From Balanoglossus misakiensis (lineage: Eukaryota; Hemichordata): a stretch of DNA of 64,000 nt. The stretch's first letter is position 1, and each line of letters starts with the position of its first letter. The notes beneath the pieces are model-generated. The model saw only the letters and a list, made by a program, of their open reading frames with translations. It made no database searches and had not been told where the DNA came from. A program made the translations under genes and the position numbers. Location of the stretch: NCBI GenBank assembly GCA_040954595.2, contig CM082583.2, forward strand, positions 1,116,001 through 1,180,000. The letters are read 5' to 3'. Below are positions 12,259-25,946 of this stretch, in pieces.

Positions 12259-14237
12259 TTAGAAAACCCGTGTGGAAAGTATATCTACCCGTTTGAAACT
12301 AAGAAAAGAATTTATTCTTATTTATTTTGTAAAAAAGACAATTTTTCGAAAACAAGTCGAAAATGGTAATTTTGTCTTGGGTGATTTAAATTATACCGCC
12401 TTTTCTGGAATTTGCAGCACTTTTTACAAGAGAACGACACTTCATGCTCCATAATATTTCCGAAAAAATAAGAAAAGAGTTAATTTTTTATGATTTTTTA
12501 AAAATTTACCATTTTTGTCAAAATTTGGCCAAAATGGCTATTTTTTCTTGAATTCCGTCAATATGATCAGGGCACCAAATTCGAAGAACAAAGGTTTTTT
12601 AATTTTTTTTTCTAAAAATGACATTTTCAAGGAAAATTTGGTAAAACGCAATTTTGTCTGCAGTGAGCCAAATTAGACGGTCTTTTGTGGAATTTGTATC
12701 GATATATACATGCGAAGAGCATTCTATACTCCATCAGATTTCCGAAAATGTAGAAAACAGGTATTTTTTGTAATTTTCAAAAATTTACCATTTTGACCAA
12801 ATTGTGGCTACAATTGTTATTTTCGTGTTGAATGCCGCCAGTGTCACTGCTTTTAAAAGTCATAAAAACTTTTAACATACAAGCAATTGTTTATATATGA
12901 TCAGGTCACCGAATTAAAAAAATAAAGAATGTTTTGCCTAAAAATGACCTTTTTGGTGCATAAACGAATTAAACGCAATTTGTATTGAATCAGAATGCAT
13001 TTTTTATAATCAGCACCATTTTTACATATAATGGAAATTTCATACATCATCAGATATCCAAATATGAAAAAATGATTTAGATTTTAGATGATTGTCCAAA
13101 ATTAGTTGATATCTAATAAATGTAGTATTGAACCATTCTGTCCCCCCCCCCTACATTATATGCGGTACGCCGATGTCAGCTTACCCGGCAGTACTGCAGG
13201 CCGTGCCCCCAACTAACGTCGGTGTTTGAAACGCCCTGGTTAATTTCGGGCTTTCTCTATAAATTGACAGGCAATAATGCAGTCCTACCCGAACAAATGT
13301 CAAGTGTTGAACCGCTGTGACTTTCCCTCTTCGGTTTGCCCGACTTAGCCAACGTCTTTGTACTAGAGTGTCGGGTCTTTTGCAGAGCCAGGCCGAAGGA
13401 AATCCGACTTGATCACCGTTGCTAACGAACGCTAGTGTCTGTCATGGTGTGCCGGGGTTTTAGTCGAGCCAGGCCGTAGGAGATCTGACTTGATCATCGT
13501 GGTCAATGTACGCGTGTTTCCGCTCTAAAGTGCCGGGGCTTCAGCTAAACCAGGCCGTAGGAAATCCGACGTAATCACTGTTGATAACTTACGCCAGTCT
13601 GTGTCATATAGAGCCGGTGCACCAGCCGAGTCACGCCGTAGGAAATCTGACTTGATCAACGTGGTCAATGTACGCCTGTTTCTGCTCTAGAGTGCCGGGG
13701 CTTCAGCTGAGCCAGGTCGTAGGAAACCCGACGTGATTACCGTTGTTAACTTACGCCAGTCTGTGTCCTATATATAGTGCCGGGGCATCAGCCGTGCCAG
13801 GCCGAAGGAAATGTGAGTAGATCAACGTGGTCTCTGTACGCGTGTTTCTGCTCTAGAGTGCCAGGACTTTAGCCAAGCCATGCCGTAGGAAATCTGACTT
13901 GATCAACGTTGCTAACGAACGCTAGTGTCTGTCAAAGTGTGCCATGGTTTTAGTCGAGCCAAGCCGTAGGAGATCAGACTTGATCGTCTCTGTACGCGTG
14001 TTTCTGCTCTAGAGTGCCGGGGCTTTATCCAAGCCATGCCGTAAAAAATCTGACTTGATCACGGTTGCTAACGTACGCTAGTGTCTGTCATATTGTGACG
14101 GTGATTTAGCAGAGCCAGGCCGTAGAAAAATCGACATGTTCAACGTTACCAGTGTGCAACTGTTTCTGCTCTAGAGTGTCAGGGTTTTAGCCGACTTATG
14201 CTGTAGGAAATCTGAGTTGATGAATGGGAATTCAATG
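12259..14237 (+). repeat. Satellite unit 7 (1979 bp), 55-bp internal deletion
   Basis: Near-copy of unit 6. It has lost 55 bp at about 12565, where CAATAT is joined directly to GATCAGGG. ATAT occurs at both ends of the lost segment, consistent with a microhomology-mediated deletion after duplication of unit 6. Confidence 0.9.
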
Positions 14238-16119
14238 TTAGAAAACCCGTGTGGAAAGTATATCTACCCGTTTGAAACTAAGAAAAGAATTTATTCTTAT
14301 TTATTTTGTAAAAAAGACAATTTTTCGAAAAAAAGTCGAAAATGGTAATTTTGTCTTGGGTGATTCAAATTATACCGCCTTTTCTGGAATTTGCTGCACT
14401 TCTTACAAGAGAACGACACTTCATGCTCCATAATATTTCGGAAAATGAAGAAAAGAGTTATTTTTTTATGATTTTTTAAAAATTTACCATTTTTGTCAAA
14501 ATATGGCCAAAATGGCTATTTTTTCTTGAATTCCGTCAATATATCTGCATTTTTGGAGTGGTCGAAAGTTTTAACATACAATCAACATGTCATATATGAT
14601 CAGGGCACCAAATTCGAAGAACAAAGGTTTTTTTATTTTTTTTCTTCTAAAAATGACATTTTCAAGGAAAATTTGGTAAAACGCAATTTTGTCTGCAGTG
14701 AGCCAAATTAGACGGTCTTTTGTGGAATTTGTATCGATATATACATACGAAGAGCATTCTATACTCCATCAGATTTCCGAAAATGTAGAAAACAGGTATT
14801 TTTTTGTAATTTTCAAAAATTTACCATTTTGACCAAATTGTGGCTACAATTGTTATTTTCGTGTTGAATGCCGCCAGTGTCACTGCTTTTAAAAGTCATA
14901 AAAACTTTTAACATACAAGCAATTGTTTATATATGATCAGGTCACCGAATTAAAAAAATAAAGAATGTTTTGCCTAAAAATGACCTTTTTGGTGCAAAAA
15001 CGAATAAAACGCAATTTTGTATTAAATCAGAATGCATTTTTTATAATCAGCACCATTTTTACATGTAATGGAAATTTAATACATCATCAGATATCCAAAT
15101 ATGAAAAAATGATTTAGATTTTAGATGATTGTCCAAAATTAGCTGATATCTAATAAATATAGTATTGAACCGTTCTGTTCCCCCCCCCCCCCCTACATTA
15201 TATGCGGTACGCCGATGTCAGCTTACCCGGCAGTACTGCAGGCCGTGCCCCCAACTAACGTCGGTGTTTGAAACGCCCTGGTTAAATTCGGGCTTTCTCT
15301 ATAAATTGACAGGCAATAATGCAGTCCTACCGGAACAAATGTCGAGTGTTGACCCGCTGTGACTTTCCCTCTTCGGTTTGCCCGACTTAGCCAACGTCTT
15401 TGTACTAGAGTGTCGGGTCTTTTGCAGAGCCAGGCCGAAGGAAATCCGACTTGATCACCGCTGCTAACGAACGCTAGTGTCTGTCATGGTGTGCCGGGGT
15501 TTTAGTCGGGCCAGGCCGTAGGAGATCTGACTTGATCATCGTGGTCAATGTACGCGTGTTTCCGCTCTAAAGTGCCGGGGCTTCAGCTAAACCAGGCCGT
15601 AGGACATCCGCCGTAATCACCGTTGATAACTTACGCCAGTCTGTGTCATATAGAGCCGGTGCACCAGCCGAGTCACGCCGTAGGAAATCTGACTTGATCA
15701 ACGTGGTCAATGTACGCGTGTTTCTGCTCTAGAGTGCCAGGGCTTTAGCCAAGCCATGCCGTAGGAAATCTGACTTGATCAACGTTGCTAACGAACGCTA
15801 GTGTCTGTCATAGTGTGCCGGGGTTTTAGTCGAGCCAAGCCGTAGGAGATCAGACTTAATAAACGTGGTCTCTGTACGCGTGTTTCTGCTCTAGAGTGCC
15901 GGGGCTTTATCCAAGCCATGCCGTAGAAAATCTGACTTGATCACCGTTGCTAACGTACGCTAGTGTCTGTCATATTGTGACGGACATTTAGCGGAGCCAG
16001 GCCGTAGAAAAATCGACTTGTTCAACGTTACCAGTGTGCAACTGTTTCTGCTCTAGAGTGTCAGGGTTTTAGCCGACTTATGCTGTAGGAAATCTGAGTT
16101 GATGAACGGGAATTCAATG
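14238..16119 (+). repeat. Satellite unit 8 (1882 bp), lacks two 81-bp modules
   Basis: Module 4 runs straight into the end of module 6 near 15700-15740 (GTCAATGTACGCGTGTTTCTGC), so modules 5 and 6 are missing. The remaining modules keep their alternation. Confidence 0.9.
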
Positions 16120-18000
16120 TTAGAAAACCCGTGTGGAAAGTATCTCTACCCGTTTGAAACTAAGAAAAGAATTTATTCTTATTTATTTTGTAAAAAAGAC
16201 AATTTTTCGAAAACAAGTCGAAAATGGTAATTTTGTCTTGGGTGATTTAAATTATACCGCCTTTTCTGGAATTTGCAGCACTTTTTACAAGAGAACGACA
16301 CTTCATGCTCCATAATATTTCCGAAAAAATAAGAAAAGAGTTAATTTTTTATGATTTTTTAAAAATTTACCATTTTTGTCAAAATATGGCCAAAATGGCT
16401 ATTTTTTCTTGAATTCCGTCAATATCTCTGCATTTTTGGAGTGGTCGAAAGTCTTAACATACAATCAACATGTCATATATGATCAGGGCACCAAATTCGA
16501 AGAACAAAGGTTTTTTAATTTTTTTTTCTAAAAATGACATTTTCAAGGAAAATTTGGTAAAACGCAATTTTGTCTGCAGTGAGCCAAATTAGACGGTCTT
16601 TTGTGGAATTTGTATCGATATATACATGCGAAGAGCATTCTATACTCCATCAGATTTCCGAAAATGTAGAAAACAGGTATTTTTTGTAATTTTCAAAAAT
16701 TTACCATTTTGACCAAATTGTGGCTAAAATTGTTATTTTCGTGTTGAATGCCGCCAGTGTCACTGCTTTTAAAAGTCATAAAAACTTTTAACATACAAGC
16801 AATTGTTTATATATGATCAGGTCACCGAATTAAAAAAATAAAGAATGTTTTGCCTAAAAATGACCTTTTTGGTGCAAAAACGAATAAAACGCAATTTTGT
16901 ATTGAATCAGAATGCATTTTTTATAATCAGCACCATTTTTACATATAATGGAAATTTCATACATCATCAGATATCCAAATATGAAAAAATGATTTAGATT
17001 TTAGATGATTGTCCAAAATTAGTTGATATCTAATAAATGTAGTATTGAACCATTCTGTTCCCCCCCCCCCTACATTATATGCGGTACGCCGATGTCAGCT
17101 TACCCGGCAGTACTGCAGGCCGTGCCCCCAACTAACGTTGGTGTTTGAAACGCCCTGGTTAAATTCGGGCTTTCTCTATAAATTGACAGGCAATAATGCA
17201 GTCCTACCCGAACAAATGTCAAGTGTTAAACCGCTGTGACTTTCCCTCTTCGGTTTGCCCGACTTAGCCAACGTCTTTGTACTAGAGTGTCGGGTCTTTT
17301 GCAGAGCCAGGCCGAAGGAAATCCGACTTGATCACCGTTGCTAACGAACGCTAGTGTCTATCATGGTGTGCCGGGGTTTTAGTCGAGCCAGGCCGTAGGA
17401 GATCTGACTTGATCATCGTGGTCAATGTACGCGTGTTTCCGCTCTAAAGTACCGGGGCTTCAGGTAAACCAGGCCGTAGGAAATCCGACGTAATCACTGT
17501 TGATAACTTACGCCAGTCTGTGTCATATAGAGCCGGTGCACCAGCCGAGTCACGCCGTAGGAAATCTGACTTGATCAACGTGGTCAATGTACGCCTGTTT
17601 CTGCTCTAGAGTGCCGGGGCTTCAGCTGAGCCAGGCCGTAGGAAACCCGACGTGATTACCGTTGTTAACTTACGCCAGTCTGTGTCATATATATAGTGCC
17701 GGGGCATCAGCCGTGCCAGGCCGAAGGAAATGTGAGTAGATCAACGTGGTCTCTGTACGCGTGTTTCTGCTCTAGAGGGCCAGGGCTTTAGCCAAGCCAT
17801 GCCGTAGGAAATCTGACTTGATCAACGTTGCTAACGTACGCTAGTGTCTGTCATATTGTGACGGAGATTTAGCCGAGCCAGGCCATAGAAAAATCGACTT
17901 GTTCAACGTTACCAGTGTGCAACTGTTTCTGCTCTAGAGTGTCAGGGTTTTAGCCGACTTATGCTGTAGGAAATCTGAGTTGATGAACGGGAATTCAATG
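16120..18000 (+). repeat. Satellite unit 9 (1881 bp), lacks two 81-bp modules
   Basis: Module 7 is fused to module 9 near 17825-17845 (ATCAACGTTGCTAACGTACG), which removes two modules. The breakpoint differs from unit 8, so this is a separate event with the same net loss. Confidence 0.9.
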
Positions 18001-20054
18001 TTAGAAAACCCTTGTGGAAAGTATCTCTACCCGTTTGAAACTAAGAAAAGAATTTATTCCTATTTATTTTGTAAAAAAGACAATTTTTCGAAAAAAAGTC
18101 GAAAATGGTAATTTTGTCTTGGGTGATTCAAATTATACCGCCTTTTCTGGAATTTGCAGCACTTTTTACAAGAGAACGACACTTCATGCTCCATAATATT
18201 TCCGAAAAAATAAGAAAAGAGTTAATTTTTTATGATTTTTTAAAAATGTACCATTTTTGTCAAAATATGGCCAAAATGGCTATTTTTTCTTGAATTCCGT
18301 CAATATCTCTGCATTTTTGGAGTGGTCGAAAGTCTTAACATACAATCAACATGTCATATATGATCAGGGCACCAAATTCGAAGAACAAAGGTTTTTTTAT
18401 TTTTTTTTCTAAAAATGACATCTTCAAGGAAAATTTGGTAAAACGCAATTTTGTCTGCAGTGAGCCAAATTAGACGGTCTTTTGTGGAATTTGTATCGAT
18501 ATATACATACGAAGAGCATTCTATACTCCATCAGATTTCCGAAAATGTAGAAAACAGGTATTTTTTGTAATTTTCAAAAATTTACCATTTTGACCAAATT
18601 GTGGCTAAAATTGTTATTTTCGTGATGAATGCCGCCAGTGTCACTGCTTTTAAAAGTCATAAAAACTTTTAACATACAAGCAATTGTTTATATATGATCA
18701 GGTCACCGAATTAAAAATATAAAGAATGTTTTGCCTAAAAATGACCTTTTGGTGCAAAAACGAATAAAACGCAATTTTGTATTAAATCAGCTCATTCAGA
18801 GTGCATTTTTATAATCAGCACCATTTTTACATATAATGGAAATTTCATACATCATCAGATATCCAAATATGAAAAAATGAATTAGATTTAAGATGATTGT
18901 CCAAAATTAGCTGATATCTGATAAATGTAGTATTAAACCGTTCTGTTCCCCCCCCCCCCCCCTACATTACATGCGGTACGCCGATGTCAGCTTACCCGGC
19001 AGTACTGCAGGCCGTGCCCCCAACTAACGTCGGTGTTTGAAACGCCCTGGTTAAATTCGAGCTTTCTCTATAAATTGACAGGCAATAATGCAGTCCTACC
19101 CGAACAAATGTCGAGTGTTGACCCGCTGTGACTTTCCCTCTTCGGTTTGCCCGACTTAGCCAACGTCTTTGTACTAGAGTGTCGGGTCTTTTGCAGAGCC
19201 AGGCCGAAGGAAATCAGACTTGATCACCGTTGCTAACGAACGCTAGTGTCTGTTATGGTGTGCCGGGGTTTTAGTCGAGCCAGGCCGTAGGAGATCTGAA
19301 TTGATCATCGTGGTCAATGTACGCGTGTTTCCGCTCTAAAGTGCCCGGGCTTCAGCTAAACCAGGCCGTAGGAAATCCGACGTAATCACCGTTGATAACT
19401 TACGCCAGTCTGTGTCATATAGAGCCGGTGCACCAGCCGAGTCACGCCGTAGGAAATCTGACTTGATCAACGTGGTCAATGTACGCCTGTTTCTGCTCTA
19501 GAGTGCCGGGGCTTCAGCTGAGCCAGGCCGTAGGAAACCCGACGTGATTACCGTTGTTAACTTACGCCAGTCTGTGTCCTATATATAGTGCCGGGGCATC
19601 AGCCGTGCCAGGCCGAAGGAAATGTGAGTAGATAAACGTGGTCTCTGTACGCGTGTTTCTGCTCTATAGTGCCAGGGCTTTAGCCAAGCCATGCCGTAGG
19701 AAATCTGACTTGATCAACGTTGCTTACTAACGCTAGTGTCTGTCATAGTGTGCCGGGGTTTTAGTCGAGCCAAGCCGTAGGAGATCAGACTTGATCAACG
19801 TGGTCTCTGTACGCGTTTTTCTGCTCTAGAGTGCCGGGGCTTTATCCAAGCCATGCCGTAGAAAATCTGACTTGATCACCGTTGCTAACGTACGCTAGTG
19901 TCTGTCATATTGTGACGGACATTTAGCGGAGCCAGGCCGTAGAAAAATCGACTTGTTCAACGTTACCAGTGTGCAACTGTTTCTGCTCTAGAGTGTCAGG
20001 GTTTTAGCCGACTTATGCTGTAGGAAATCTGAGTTGATGAACGGGAATTCAATG
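18001..20054 (+). repeat. Satellite unit 10 (2054 bp)
   Basis: Complete unit with a long C run (about 14). It regains the CTCATTCAGAG stretch and marks the right edge of the unit 2-9 subfamily. Confidence 0.9.
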
Positions 20055-22099
20055 TTAGAAAACCCGTGTGGAAAGAATCTCTACCCGTTTCAAACTAAGA
20101 AAAGAATTTATTCTTATTTATTTTGTAAAAAAGACAATTTTTCGAAAAAAAGTCGTAATTTTGTCTTGGGTGATTTAAATTATACCGCCTTTTCTGGAAT
20201 TTGCAGCACTTTTTACAAGAGAACGACACTTCATGCTCCATAATATTTCCGAAAATGAAGAAAAGAGTTAATTTTTTATGATTTTTTAAAAATTTACCAT
20301 TTTTGTCAAAATATGGCCAAAATGGCTATTTTTTCTTGAATTCCGACAATATCTCTGCATTTTTGGAGTGGTCGAAAGTCTTAACATACAATCAACATGC
20401 CATATATGATCAGGGCACCAAATTCGAAGAACAAAGTTTTTTTTAATTTTTTTTTTCTAAAAATGACATTTTCAAGGAAAATTTGGTAAAACGCAATTTT
20501 GTCTGCAGTGAGCCAAATTAGACGGTCTTTTGTGGAATTTGTATCGATATATACATACGAAGAGCATTCTATACTCCATCAGATTTCCGAAAATGTAGAA
20601 AACAGGTATTTTTTGTAATTTTCAAAAATTTACAATTTTGACCAAATTGTGGCTAAAATTGTTATTTTCGTGTTGAATGCCGCCAGTGTCATTGCTTTTA
20701 AAAGTCATAAAAACTTTTAACATACAAGCAATTGTTTATATATGATCAGGTCACCGAATTAATAAAATAAAGAATGTTTTGCCTAAAAATGACCTTTTTG
20801 GTGCAAAAACGAATAAAACGCAATTTTGTATTAAATCAGCTCATTCAGAGTGCATTTTTTATAATCAGCACCATGTTTAAAAATAATGGAAATTTCATAC
20901 ATCATCAGATATCCAAATATGAAAAAATGATTTAGATTTTAGATGATTGTCCAAAATTAGCTGATATCTAATAAATGTAGTATTGAACTGTTCTGTTCCC
21001 CCCCCCCCCCCCCTACATTATATGCGGTACGCCGATGTGAGCTTACCCGGCAGTACTGCAGGCCGTGCCCCCAACTAACGTCGGTGTTTGAAGCGCCCTG
21101 GTTAAATTCGGGCTTTCTCTATAAATTGACAGGCAATAATGCAGTCCTACCCGAACAAATGTCGAGTGTTGACCCGCTGTGACTTTCCCTCTTCGGTTTG
21201 CCCGACTTAGCCAACGTCTTTGTACTAGAGTGTCGGGTCTTTTGCAGAGCCAGGCCGAAGGAAATCCGACTTGATCACCGTTGCTAACGAACGCTAGTGT
21301 CTGTCATGGTGTGCCGGGGTTTTAGTCGAGCCAGGCCGTAGGAGATCTGACTTGATCATCGTGGTCAATGTACGCGTGTTTCCGCTCTAAAGTGCCGGGG
21401 CTTCAGCTAAACCAGGCCGTAGGAAATCCAACGTAATCACCATTGATAACTTACGCCAGTCTGTGTCATATAGAGCCGGTGCACCAGCCGAGTCACGCCG
21501 TAGGAAATCTGACTTGATCAACGTGGTCAATGTACGCCTGTTTCTGCTCTAGAGTGCCGGGGCTTCAGCTGAGCCAGGCCGTAGGAAACCCGACGTGATT
21601 ACCGTTGTTAACTTACGCCAGTCTGTGTCCTATATATAGTGCCGGGGCATCAGCCGTGCCAGGCCGAAGGAAATGTGAGTAGATCAACGTGGTCTCTGTA
21701 CGCGTGTTTCTGCTCTAGAGTGCCAGGGCCAAGCCATGCCGTAGGAAATCTGACTTAATCAACGTTGCTAACGAACGCTAGTGTCTGTCATAGTGTGCCG
21801 GGGTTTCAGTCGAGCCAAGCCGTAGGAGATCAGACTTGATCAACGTGGTCTCTGTACGCGTTTTTCTGCTCTAGAGTGCCGGGTCTTTATCCAAGCCATG
21901 CCGTAGAAAATCTGACTTGATCACCGTTGCTAACGTACGCTAGTGTCTGTCATATTGTGACGGACATTTAGCGGAGCCAGGCCGTAGAAAAATCGACTTG
22001 TTCAACGTTACCAGTGTGCAACTGTTTCTGCTCTAGAGTGTCAGGGTTTTAGCCGACTTATGCTGTAGGAAATCTGAGTTGATGAACGGGAATTCAATG
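20055..22099 (+). repeat. Satellite unit 11 (2045 bp)
   Basis: Complete unit. It has a 7-bp loss near 20155 (AAAGTCGTAATTTTG), shared with unit 12, and a 6-bp loss in module 7 (GCCAGGGCCAAGCC). Confidence 0.9.
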
Positions 22100-24147
22100 T
22101 TAGAAAACCCGTGTGGAAAGTATCTCTACCCGTTTCAAACTAAGAAAAGAATTTATTCTTATTTATTTTGTAAAAAAGACAATTTTTCGAAAAAAAGTCG
22201 TAATTTTGTCTTGGGTGATTTAAATTATACCGCCTTTTCTGGAATTTGCAGCACTTTTTACAAGAGAACGACACTTCATGCTCCATAATATTTCCGAAAA
22301 AATAAGAAAGGAGTTAATTTTTTATGATTTTTTTAAAATTTACCATTTTTGTCAAAATATGGCCAAAATGGCTATTTTTTCTTGAATTCCGACAATATCT
22401 CTGCATTTTTGGAGTGGTCGAAAGTCTTAACATACAATCAACATGCCATATATGATCAGGGCACCAAATTCGAAGAACAAAGGTTTTTTTATTTTTTTTT
22501 TCTAAAAATGACATTTTCAAGGAAAATTTGGTAAAACGCAATTTTGTCTGCAGTGAGCCAAATTAGAAGGTCTTTTGTGGAATTTGTATCGATATATACA
22601 TACGAAGAGCATTCTATACTCCATCAGATTTCCGAAAATGTAGAAAACATGTATTTTTTGTAATTTTCAAAAATTTACCATTTTGACCAAATTGTGGCTA
22701 AAATTGTTATTTTCGTGTTGAATGCCGCCAGTGTCACTGCTTTTAAAAGTCATAAAAACTTTTAACATACAAGCAATTGTTTATATATGATCAGGTCACC
22801 GAATTAAAAAAATAAAGAATGTTTTGCCTAAAAATGACCTTTTTGGTGCAAAAACGAATAAAACGCAATTTTGTTTTAAATCAGCTCATTAAGAGTGCAT
22901 TTTTTATAATCAGCACCATTTTTACATATAATGGAAAATTTATACATCATCAGATATCCAAATATGAAAAAATGATTTAGATTTTAGATGATTGTCCAAA
23001 ATTAGCTGAAATCTAATAAATGTAGTATTCAACCGTTCTGTTTCCCCCCCCCCCCTACATTATATGCGGTACGCCGATGTCAGCTTACCCGGCAGTACTG
23101 CAGGCCGTGCCCCCAACTAACGTCGGTGTTTGAAACGCCCTGGTTAAATTCGGGCTTTCTCTATAAATTGACAGGCAATAATGCTGTCCTACCCGACCAA
23201 ATGTCGAGTGTTGACCCGCTGTGACTTTCCCTCTTCGGTTTGCCCGACTTAGCCAACGTCTTTGTACTAATGTGTCGGGTCTTTTGCAGAGCCAGGCCGA
23301 AGAAAATCCGACTTGATCACCGTTGCTAACGAACGCTAGTGTCTGTCATGGTGTGCCGGGGTTTAGTCGAGCCAGGCCGTAGGAGATCTGACTTGATCAT
23401 CGTGGTCAATGTACGCGTGTTTCCGCTCTAAAGCGCCGGGGCTTCAGCTAAACCAGGCCGTAGGAAATCCGACGTAATCACCGTTGATAACTTACGCCAG
23501 TCTGTGTCATATAGAGCAGGTGCACCAGCCGAGTCACGCCGTAGGAAATCTGACTTGATCAACGTGGTCACTGTACGCCTGTTTCTGCTCTAGAGTGCCG
23601 GGGCTTCAGCTGAGCCAGGCCGTAGGAAACCCGACGTGATTACCGTTGTTAACTTACGCCAGTCTGTGTCCTATATATAGTGCCGGGGCATCAGCCGTGC
23701 CAGGCCGAAGGAAATGTGAGTAGATCAACGTGGTCTCTGTACGCGTGTTTCTGCTCTAGAGTGCCAGGGCTTTAGCCAAGCCATGCCGTAGGAAATCTGA
23801 CTTGATCAACGTTGCTAATGAACGCTAGTGTCTGTCATAGTGTGCCGGGGTTTTAGTCGAGCCAAGCCGTAGGAGATCAGACTTGATCAACGTGGTCTCT
23901 GTACGCGTGTTTCTGCTCTAGAGTGCCGGGGCTTTATCAAAGCCATGCCGTAGAAAATCTGACTTGATCACCGTTGCTAACTTACGCTAGTGTCTGTCAT
24001 ATTGTGACGGAGATTTAGCCGAGCCAGGCCGTAGAAAAATCGACTTGTTCAACGTTACCATTTGTGCAACTGTTTCTGCTCTAGAGTGTCAGGGTTTTAG
24101 CCGACTTATGCTGTAGGAAATCTGAGTTGATGAACGGGAATTCATTG
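22100..24147 (+). repeat. Satellite unit 12 (2048 bp)
   Basis: Complete unit. It shares the 7-bp loss of unit 11 at about 22198. Units 12 and 14 share GTACTAATGTGTCGGG in place of GTACTAGAGTGTCGGG. Confidence 0.9.
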
Positions 24148-25946
24148 TTAGAAATCCCGTGTGGAAAGTATCTCTACCCGTTTGAAACTAAGAAAAGAAT
24201 TTATTCTGATTTAGTTTGTAAAAAAGACAATATTTCGAAAAAAAGTCGAAAATGGTAATTTTGTCTTGGGTGATTCAAATTATACCGCCTTTTCTGGAAT
24301 TTGCAGCACTTTTTACAAGAGAACGACACTTCATGCTCCATAATATTTCCGAAAATGAAGAAAAGAGTTAATTTTTTATGAATTATTAAAAATTTACCAT
24401 TTTTGTCAAAATATGGCCAAAATGGCTATTTTTTCTTGAATTCCGTCAATATCTCTGCATTTTTGGAGTGGTCGAAAGTTTTAACATACAATCAACATGT
24501 CATATATGATCAGGGCACCAAATTCGAAGAACAAAGGTTTTTTTATTTTTTTTTCTAAAAATGACATTTTCAAGGAAAATTTGGTAAAACGCAATTTTGT
24601 CTGCAGTGAGCCAAATTAGACAGTCTTTTGTGGAATTTGTATCGATAAATACATACGAAGAGCATTCTATACTCCATCAGATTTCCGAAAATGTAGAAAA
24701 CATGTATTTTTTGTAATTTTCAAAAATTTACCATTTTGACCAAATTGTGGCTAAAATTGTTATTTTCGTGTTGAATGCCGCCAGTGTCACTGCTTTTAAA
24801 AGTCATAAAAACTTTCAACATACAAGCAATTGTTTATATATGATCAGGTCACCGAATTAAAAAAATAAAGAATGTTTTGCCTAAAAATGACCTTTTGGTG
24901 CAAAAACGAATAAAACGCAATTTTGTATTAAATCAGCTCATTCAGAGTGCATTTTTATAATCAGCACCATTTTTACATATAATGGAAATTTCATACATCA
25001 TCAGATATCCAAATATGAAAAAATGAATTAGATTTAAGATGATTGTCCAAAATTAGCTGATATCTAATAAATGTAGTATTGAACCGTTCTGTTCCCCCCC
25101 CCCCCTACATTATATGCGGTACGCCGATGTCAGCTTACCCGGCAGTACTGCAGGCCATGCCCCCAACTAACGTCGGTGTTTGAAACGCCCTGGTTAAATT
25201 CGGGCTTTCTCTATAAATTGACAGGCAATAATGCAGTCCTACCCGACCAAATGTCGAGTGTTGACCCGCTGTGACTTTCCCTCTTCGGTTTGCCCGACTT
25301 CGCCAACGTCTTTGTACTAGAGTGTCGGGTCTTTTGCAGAGCCAGGCCGAAGGAAATCCGACTTGATCACCGTTGCTAACGAACGCTAGTGTCTGTCATG
25401 GTGTGCCGGGGTTTTAGTCGAGCCAGGCCGTAGGAGATCTGACTTGATCATCGTTGTCAATGTACGCGTGTTTCCGCTCTAAAGCGTCGGGGCTTCAGCT
25501 AAACCAGGCCGTAGAAAATCCGACGTAATCACCGTTGATAACTTACGCCAGTCTGTGTCATATAGAGCCGGTGCACCAGCCGAGTCACGCCGTAGGAAAT
25601 CTGACTTGATCAACGTGGTCAATGTACGCCTGTTTCTGCTCCAGAGTGCCGGGGCTTCAGCTAAGCCAGGCCGTAGGAAACCCGACGTGATTACCGTTGT
25701 TAACTTACGCCAGTCTGTGTCCTATATATAGTGCCGGGGCATCAGCCAGGACAGGCCGAAGGAAATGTGAGTAGATCAACGTGGTCTCTTTACGCGTGTT
25801 TCTGCTCTAGAGTGCCAGGGCTTTAGCCAAGCCATGCCGTAGGAAATCTGACTTGATCAACGTTGCTAACGAACGCTAGTGTCTGTCATAGTGTGCCGGG
25901 GTTTCAGTCGAGCCAAGCCGTAGGAGATCAGACTTGATCAACGTGG
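24148..25946 (+). repeat. Satellite unit 13, right end deleted
   Basis: The unit is normal up to module 8, then jumps within ATCAACGTGG|CCAAAATGG into the first AT module of the next unit. Roughly 250 bp of its right end are missing. Confidence 0.9.
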
